64,000 nt of DNA from Lichenostomus cassidix (taxonomy: Eukaryota > Chordata > Aves > Passeriformes > Meliphagidae): the NCBI GenBank assembly GCA_008360975.2, contig CM039184.1, forward strand, positions 45,951,797-46,015,796, read 5' to 3'. Shown here in pieces: positions 57,411-64,000 of this stretch. Numbering within the stretch: the stretch's first letter is position 1; every line of letters starts with the position of its first letter. The position numbers and the translations under genes were made by a program. Under the pieces are notes generated by a model. The model saw nothing but the letters and a program-made list of their open reading frames with translations. It was not told where the DNA came from and did not search any database.

Positions 57411-58230
57411 GTAAGGCGAACCTCAGGGCGCTCCCCTCCGCTCGGGGGCCGCCTGGGGACAGCGGGCCGGGGGATTGAGAGGGCGGCTGGCTCCGCCGCT
57501 CGGCGATCCCCGGGCAGCGGGCGGGGATAGCGCGCTCAGCGGACACCCCCGGCCGCCGCCGCCCCGGCGGGCAATTCCCGTGCGCGGCGCACAGGCTGCG
57601 CTGCCGCCACGGGGCTGAGCGGCAGGTTGTTCGGGCAAGCGAAGAAGGGGCGACCCCCTCTCCGAGCCCGCCGAGCTGTTGGAGCGAGAGCAAACCCGTG
57701 GCTCACAGGCAGGGACGGGTCCGTGTCCCCGGGAGGCGCGGTCCGTGGGGCGGCCGGGGACAAGTGACCGCCCGCGCCCCACCTGGCGCGGTGAGCCGTC
57801 CGGGAGCGCTTCGGTGTCGAAACTTGCGGGAACGCGCCGGGGACGGCCGCGTTCAGAGGCGCGGGATGCAGGTGAGCCGCAGCCAACAAGCGCTCGTTGT
57901 TGGCGTCTGACGGAGAGCCGAGAGGCCCCCTGGCCCCGGTTTTCTCACCAAGTCAGCGCGGAAAATCAGCGGGGCTGCTCCGCCCGTTAAATGCTCTGCC
58001 GCTGGACAGAGCGCGAAGGAGTTGGCTGAACCCGACGACAGTGGGTCCGGCCAGGATTTGCACAGCAAAGTTTGGGCTTAACCTCTGTCAGGACTGTCAC
58101 GGCAGCTCCATCGGCGGCCGGGCTCCCGGGGAACCAATGCACCGTGAGCCCGGCGCGGTAGTTGCCCCCCGGCATCAGCGGTAGCTGTGGCTTTACCCTT
58201 GTGTCGGTGCACCCTGGGGTCGGGTGGAGG

Positions 58231-58325
58231 GACCCTGCACGGGATAACCTCTTCCCACGGCTGTACTGCGGGGTGCTACCGCTGGCCGTCACCAGCCGCG
58301 GGAAGAGGTTATCCCGTGCAGGGTC
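58231..58325. repeat. Near-perfect 32 bp inverted repeat with 31 bp loop
   Basis: Left arm 58231-58262 begins GACCCTGCACGGGATAACCT and continues CTTCCCACGGCT. Right arm 58294-58325 is its reverse complement except for one base (A/G at 58257). The spacer is 31 bp. The arms stop abruptly at both ends without terminal transposon motifs or target duplications that I can see. Confidence 0.95.
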
Positions 58326-59411
58326 ACAGATGGGGTGGTTAATCCTTGCAGGGAGGGCCAGCATGCCTGTGTGGTTGCAAGTGTCCGAAGGGAATAGCGC
58401 GGGTGCGGACAGTCTCCCAGCACACACCTGGGAGGAGGGGTGGAGGGTCTGCCCTTGTGGGAGAGGCTGCATAAGAGGGGGCGAGAGGGAACTTGCAAAA
58501 CGTGGTTGCCGCGCTAGTGAGAACTCACGGCGTCAGTACTCCTAGCTTGCCCTTCCCTCCGCTAGCCGGGGCGCAGGTGTGTCCCCAGTGTCCCCGGCGC
58601 GGGTGGCGCTGTCACAGGGGCAGGCGCGGCGGGGGCCGCAGCTGTACAGCGGGGCCGGTGTGGAGCCAGGGCGAGCGAGGGGGAGCGTCCGCAGGGAGGG
58701 ACCGGCTGCCCTCTCCCTCTCCGCCGCCGGGAGAGAGCGGCGAGGGCCGCGCAGGAGTGCTGAGCCTGATGCTTGGCACTTGGGAGAGGGCGATGGAGCT
58801 CCTCGCGCTGTCACACCCATCGTACGCGGCCGAAATGGCACAGCAGCGGGTTTCACAAGTTTAGAAACACGGCAATATACTTTAGTAGTATCGTTGCTCC
58901 CCTTGATTTAAAATGCAGAGTCCTTGGATGCATTTAATGTCAGGCGACTAATTAATTAAATTACTAGCAGTCTGGTTGAGATGGTGAAACTCTGAAATGA
59001 AATCAAATATCTAGAGCTTTTAGTACATTCACGGGATCTCTTGGGAAGTTTTGGCTTTCAGCAGTAAGAATATGGCAGCGGATTTTTCCATATGGCTACG
59101 TACACCCTTCCTCTGTTCCTAAAAGGTGGACCAGTCAGCATGACTAAATTCTTTAGTGTGTTTTTGTAATGGATGCACTAGTTGGAGATCTCAGTTATAA
59201 GCTTCTCGGGTAGTGTAACACAGAGATGAATTAGTGTGTCACTGAGATAATCCAAGCAACTAAAAAGCAATAATACAAGGAATTAGAGAACTGCTCTGCC
59301 TCTGTCTCCATAAAAGCTGGTGGTATCTCCAAAGCATCTTGGACATCAGGGTTCTGAAGAAAAGTGGGGGCTCCTCCAGGTGAACAAGGTATTATGATCC
59401 GATTATTAAGG

Positions 59412-60252
59412 TGTTAGAAATGTCTCTGCCCGAATTAAGGTGCAAATGAGACCGCATGCCAGTCAATAGTATGGGTTTTATTTGATAGAAAATATGAGAG
59501 AGAGAGAGAATAAAAGAGAGAAAGGGAGAATTAGGAAAGGAGCTGGAGGGGACAGAAAGAGAGTGACAGAGACAGAATAAAGAAAATATCACCACTCTGT
59601 GGATCCCAGTAATGTTACATTGATCCTCTCCAGCTGGTCTTCTTGGTGGTGATGGTCCCCCTAGAAAGCATGGAATCCCATGGGTTAATATACACTCAGG
59701 CCAGGTGGCAATGTCCAGGCATATTCCCCCGGTGGGACAGGGCAGACTCTTGAAACAGACTCTGGATGTGCATCATGTGCAGTTCCATGGTGCAAGGCCT
59801 CTGGGGAGTGCTTTGGGGGGTCTTTGATGTGCCCTGTGGGGTTGGGGGTTCTACAGCTGGGCCAGTTTGTGTAAGGGAGGAGGGGTGTCCAGTGCCTCTG
59901 AGCAGTGGTCACACCCAAAGCCTCCTCCCCCTGCCTCCCATTTTGGGGAGAGTCTGTGTAAAGCTGGCTTCTGTTGGCTGTGGTCTCCCCCACCCCAAAT
60001 GTAGCCACGGGAGAATCTCTGCTGCATTTGGCTCTCTTGTGTATGCATTCCTTTCCCTCAGCCTTGTTTGCTTCTCCCTAGGCTGAGATGATTGAAAAAT
60101 AGGATATCTCGACAGCTTAATCTACAGTCCAAAATCCCAGTCAGGTATCTTCTTGGAGGCTTCTTTGGTTGTAGCTTCTTCATACAGTTTTTGTTATACT
60201 GGGCAAAACTTTGTATCAATGTTTGAGGCGTGAATTATTTTGGTTTCTGACA
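59412..60252 (-). mobile_element. Solo LTR of an endogenous retrovirus, 841 bp
   Basis: On the minus strand the element starts TGTCAGAAACC and ends CATTTCTAACA, so its termini are 9 bp inverted repeats with one mismatch and TG...CA ends. Inside are a TATA-like sequence (complement of 59683-59693) and AATAAA (complement of 59477-59482), about 200 bp apart and in the right order, with a CT-rich (minus strand) tract between them. Flanking TAAGG (59407-59411) and CAAGG (60253-60257) look like a 5 bp target duplication with one change, which would fit an ERVL-type element. No retroviral genes are attached. Confidence 0.72.
59489..59590 (+). repeat. Purine-rich GA tract inside the LTR
   Basis: GAGAGAGAGAGA and GA/GGA-rich sequence on the + strand, between the LTR's TATA and poly(A) signals. 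It is part of the element rather than an independent microsatellite. Confidence 0.75.
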
Positions 60253-62149
60253 CAAGGGAATCCTAAACAGTGTTCAAACCTCTTTTAGAAATGAAATTCT
60301 CATTACTTTTTTGCCTCCTTTAAAGGCCATTTATGGAGTACTCCAACAGGCAGATGGGTCTTTTTGCCTGTGGAGAAGCCCAGCTATTCAACCCCACATG
60401 TAATCCTCACTCAGCATGCATTTTCAAGGAAGCCACCAGCTCTCATTTTCCAGAGAAGGCTCTCATGGTGGTGAGCCAGGCAGCACAGCGTGCTTTCCCA
60501 TATTAGAGGAGTCTGCATGTGCCGTTAGTATCTCATGGGGCCATCAGGACAAAATATTGTTTTTCCTGAGTCTTTTGGAGCTGGAACTATAAAATACTGA
60601 AGAAAACATTCACTTCCTTTTCAGAAGTCTTAGCTGGCACTCGACTGCATGTAGATAACTTGAGTGTCTCGTGAATTGAAAGTACTGTATGTAGATTATT
60701 TAAAATGTGTCATGATTGGAGGTGTCCTATAAAATGTGCAGGGGGCAATTCAATATATCTGTATTATTGTTTGGCTGTTAGTTATGTATTAGATGATATC
60801 TGCAGATACAAGTGAAAGCCAAGAGTGTTAACAGTGCCAGTAATTATTTAAAAATGTGGGTTTACTTGAATGTAGGAGTTGCCTTTTTTTTTTTTTTCTC
60901 TTTTCCTGCTAAGCTGATATACATGTTTAGGTCTTAGCACTCAGCTCCCTTGAGAAACATTACTGTCCTGCCATTATACTAAGTCCACGTATTGCCAGAC
61001 ACATAATTTCTTGTCATTACTCGCATAGCCAGACAAGGAGTGTGTGCAGAGGCTGAGGTGGATAAGCACCTAGACAGAAATCTCATTTGTCAGAAGGAGA
61101 ATGGTCCTTTCAAGAGAAGGTGGAACAGGCAAGGGGGTGTTGGGATGATTATATCTGGTGAAGAAATCCAGCAGCTCCTACTCTGTTGCTCTAACGAACA
61201 AATGCTGAACCATAAACAAACCTTTTGAACACAAGCAGGAAGACAGCTCTTCAGTCAGTGTGATTAAGTGGCTGTTTGAGCTCTGTGAGTCTTTGCCATG
61301 CTGCAGCCCATCAGATTCAGGTCATCCCAATCCAGGAGGCATGATATAAGCACTACTGACACTTTCTTAAGAGGTGGGATCTGTGGCTTTGACCCCACCT
61401 GAATGAAGAGGCCCTGGGTACCAGGTCATCTGCTTTCAGGCTGAGCAGCACATGCTGTTAGGCAGTTACACACAACAGCACTATCTCCTCGTGTTGTCAG
61501 GTTTTAAAAGACCGTGGCTATGGCTACATTGTGTGGGAAGAGTCTGAATCCTGTCAGCGTGTCAGGTATCCTCAGCAAGTGCTTACAAGGCCAGATGAAT
61601 GTCTTGTTCCTGAATGCCAGCCAGGGTTTGGCAGGGGCGGATGTCAGGCCTCTTGCAGCTGGGCAGTTTTAGACTTGCACATGCAGCTAAGGCCCTTCCA
61701 AATGCAGCCGCCAGACACCTTCTGATTTTTAAATGCCTTCAGGATGAAGCAGCTAAGTAAGCAGCAGGGCTGGAGGGGGGCAGACTGATTACAATTGAAT
61801 TACAGTCTGATTGAAATACTAATGCTTGTAGTCCGTCCCAATTTCTTTCCCTACCAAAGAGAAATGGACCTCATAAGTGACAGGCTGGGTACATGCAGTT
61901 CTCTAGTGCCAGGAGAGAAGAGTGGATGATAACCCACTGTGAAGTGATGGATTGTCATAGCAGGACAAAGAAAGCTTAAATCCTCCTTGTAAAGGTCTTC
62001 ACACTCAGAACAGTGACTGAAGACAGTATCCAGACAGCTCCAGCCTGACTACTCTCATTGCCTCTGAATTTTTAATTCTCTTGACCCTTCGCAGTGAGTT
62101 GTTTTCTTGTTAGAGTGTGCAGTTTCACCTAGAACTGTCCTGAGCCTCA

Positions 62150-62760
62150 GTCTGGGTGCCAGGGCACAAGAGTTGCCCCTCGACTTGCTGGGACCTGTAA
62201 CTGCGGGTGCCAGTAAGTACCTGGGGTGCACCCTCACTCCCCGAGAGGCTGCAGGAGTTAAAGCCCGGGGAAAGAGGGCAGGCAGAGCGCCTGGGCTGTG
62301 CCCCTTTGGCTCTCGTGGCAGCAGTCCCCGTGTCCAGCGGGCTGTCCCGGTGTCCAGCAGGCTGTCCCCTCTCCCGGCAGGGGGCTGGGGCTCCCCCGCC
62401 ACGGCCGCCTTGCCCGGCTGTGCTTGGGGCGAAGCGGGGCTGCTCGGGGTGCCTCTCCCCGTCCGCAGCCCCGCGGCAGAAGAACACGATGCCGATCGCA
62501 TCCTTTCCCTCAGTTCCCCGCCCTCTATAAATAACTCTGGCTGAGCTGACCTGTCAGATTCCCCCGGCAGAGCGGATCCCCTGACCCGGGCCGCCTGCAG
62601 TGGAAAGTCTGAATGCAAAACATACCGTAGTAAAAATAGAGCTGCCGGGGAGCCCCGCGGCCAGTCCCGGCGGCTCTGGGTGCCGCACCGGGCCGGGTCC
62701 CGCTGTCCCTCGGGCGGTCCCGGCTGCCGTCAGCACCGAGGGCTCCCCCCTGCTCCTAAA
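62150..62760 (+). promoter_or_regulatory. Second GC-rich block with TATA/MEF2-type site (candidate intronic promoter)
   Basis: A 0.6 kb GC- and CpG-rich block in the presumed CORIN intron 1. It contains CTATAAATAA at 62525-62534, which is both a good TATA box and an exact match to the MEF2 consensus YTAWWWWTAR. A second MEF2-like GTAAAAATAG lies at 62630-62639. No convincing coding exon follows, so a promoter function is inference. Confidence 0.4.
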
Positions 62761-64000
62761 TCTGCGAACACTTTAATGCCCCAATGGTGAATGCTTTTCT
62801 TGCTTGCAGATGGACTCATAATTCATTTCTGCTGTGGAACACATAGTTCGCTTTCCAAGTACTGTTTTTAATTTCGGCTTGTCTTTCTAACCAGCAAAGA
62901 TGAAAGAAATAGGAATATGGTTTAATATAATAAATGTAAAACTAATAACGAGACGACCATCAAGCAAGAGCTTCTCATTGCAAAAAGGTGTGAGAATGTT
63001 GCTGCCTCTGAAGTCTGAATTAGATTCCATTCTGTGCTTACCTTGTACAGACAACTGCCCCCCTGAAGGGATAGATGCTCCTTGGCTGTGGTTTCAAGCA
63101 ATAATAATTTAAAGCAATGCTTGTAAATAGATTTGGCATATGCTGTTATTTCTGATCATTTTACCTGCAAAATTTGAATACCTGGAGGTCAAAGCCAGCA
63201 ACAGACACCAGAAAGTGCTGTCTGATGCTGCTTTGCCTTATCCTTCTGGTGCATGCATGTCACAGTTCTTGGTCCTCAGTGCCTGCTGGAGCACAGCCGA
63301 CTCTGGGGGTGGTGTGGGGTGGCCTCGGTCCACAGCCAAGCACCAAATAGCCACTTGCTCTCTCCCTACCCTGTCCCGCAGGATGGGGGAGAAAATAGAA
63401 AGAATGAGAAAGCTCATGGGTCAAGATAAAAGCTGGGAGATGGCTTCCTGATTACCATGATGGACAGCACAGACTGGAGCAGAGTAAATACATATTGACT
63501 GATCCAGATATTGTGAAACAAAAGCAAAAAAGAAGCATCTGCTTGCTTGGATGCCACGCAGTTTACAGTTCTCTGGTTTTGTTAGTCTCGTTTCCAGTAT
63601 AAGGTAGTTTTATAGCATGTTGTCCTGTAGAAAGTGAATAGAGGCTGACAATTAGATACTGACAGAGCTGCTTTCAAATGGTGAAGTTTTTGCTGTGATG
63701 GTTCAAGCCTTGCCCCTGGGGGACAGCTCCTGTAAGTCTGTGAGAAAAAAGACTGTCAACTTGCATCACTGCAGGTGCTCCTGTAAGCTACTGCTCTTCC
63801 AGAATTCCAAGGCCAACTTTTTCTTGCAAAAGAAATATTTTGTATATTGAACATGTAATTCATCTTCACCTAGTCCTTTAAGGGAAAGGAAGTGAAGGGA
63901 GAGTATAATTTTTTTAGGACTGCATCAGATTTCATCTACTCCAGTTCATGTGTTGTAGTTCAGGGAGATTCCAGTGCTCAGTGGATGGTGTCCTTGCTTT

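Larger units (their letters stand above)
56239..58860 (+). promoter_or_regulatory. CORIN: CORIN CpG island and promoter region
   Basis: A 2.6 kb GC- and CpG-rich block with sharp edges around the probable CORIN first exon. Visible candidate elements include a TATA-like TAAAATAAAG at about 56619, GC boxes, and a WGATAR site (AGATAG, 57279-57284) about 55 bp before the CORIN ATG. GATA-factor control of CORIN is established in mammals; whether this site is the functional one is inference. Large open frames on both strands are GC-composition artefacts. Confidence 0.6.
57411..64000 (+). other. CORIN: CORIN intron 1 (partial)
   Basis: No further CORIN exon is seen. It contains the rest of the CpG island, a 32 bp inverted repeat (58231-58325), a solo LTR (59412-60252) and a second GC-rich block (about 62150-62760). 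The remainder, including 60.25-62.1 kb and 62.8-64.0 kb, shows no gene or transposon that I recognise. Confidence 0.6.

Noticed and set aside
58162..58545. 127-codon frame across the inverted repeat, with DPARDNLFPR appearing on both strands
   Set aside because: The repeated peptide is only the inverted repeat read on both strands; no gene signal.
62055..62618. 187-codon minus-strand frame and overlapping + frames in the second GC block
   Set aside because: Composition artefact; contradictory frames on both strands and no similarity.
63140..63451. 103-codon + frame with a hydrophobic start, considered as the CORIN transmembrane exon
   Set aside because: It does not match the conserved CORIN transmembrane region and lacks a fitting splice acceptor.
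1..64000. CRISPR arrays, operons, tRNA, rRNA, snoRNA or miRNA genes
   Set aside because: Reading the window gave no regularly spaced repeats, no tRNA-like A/B boxes with cloverleaf and no convincing C/D or H/ACA pattern. A covariance-model scan could not be run.

Overview
The window is nuclear DNA of a vertebrate, almost certainly a bird. The protein-coding parts are short exons with GT-AG introns. The repeats are CR1 retrotransposon fragments, two of them ending in the ATTCTATG-type 3' tail typical of birds and reptiles, plus two solo LTRs. The gene order CNGA1 - NFXL1 - CORIN, all on the + strand here, is the same neighbourhood known from human chromosome 4p12. I cannot name the species.

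Layout. 1-643 is the end of a CNGA1 intron. 644-2061 is the large last coding exon of CNGA1 (rod cyclic-nucleotide-gated channel alpha subunit), followed by its 3' UTR with a poly(A) signal near 2808. The 3.3 kb between the CNGA1 stop and the NFXL1 start holds a 265 bp solo LTR (3298-3562, minus) and a 3'-truncated CR1 (about 4752-5070) that runs straight into the CpG-island promoter of NFXL1. NFXL1 occupies 5368-50754: 22 coding exons join in frame into an 886-residue protein with an N-terminal RING/PHD-like finger, a long array of NFX1-type zinc fingers, a coiled coil and a C-terminal membrane anchor. Its introns carry CR1 copies of different ages, short palindromes and simple repeats, and no other gene that I can support. 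50755 to about 53.8 kb is the probable 3' UTR with several AATAAA signals. From about 56.24 to 58.86 kb there is a 2.6 kb GC-rich island holding the probable first coding exon of CORIN (57336-57410). From there to the end of the window is CORIN intron 1, with a near-perfect 32 bp inverted repeat at 58231-58325, an 841 bp solo LTR at 59412-60252 and a second small GC-rich island with a TATA/MEF2-type site near 62525.

The three genes are neighbours and not a pathway: CNGA1 acts in rod phototransduction, NFXL1 is an NFX1-family zinc-finger protein, and CORIN is the membrane protease that activates pro-atrial natriuretic peptide. I found no undescribed gene system. The observations most worth following are the fold-back repeat in CORIN intron 1, candidate alternative CORIN first exon/promoters, a 22 nt NFXL1 microexon, and paired ZNF143-like motifs in the NFXL1 promoter.
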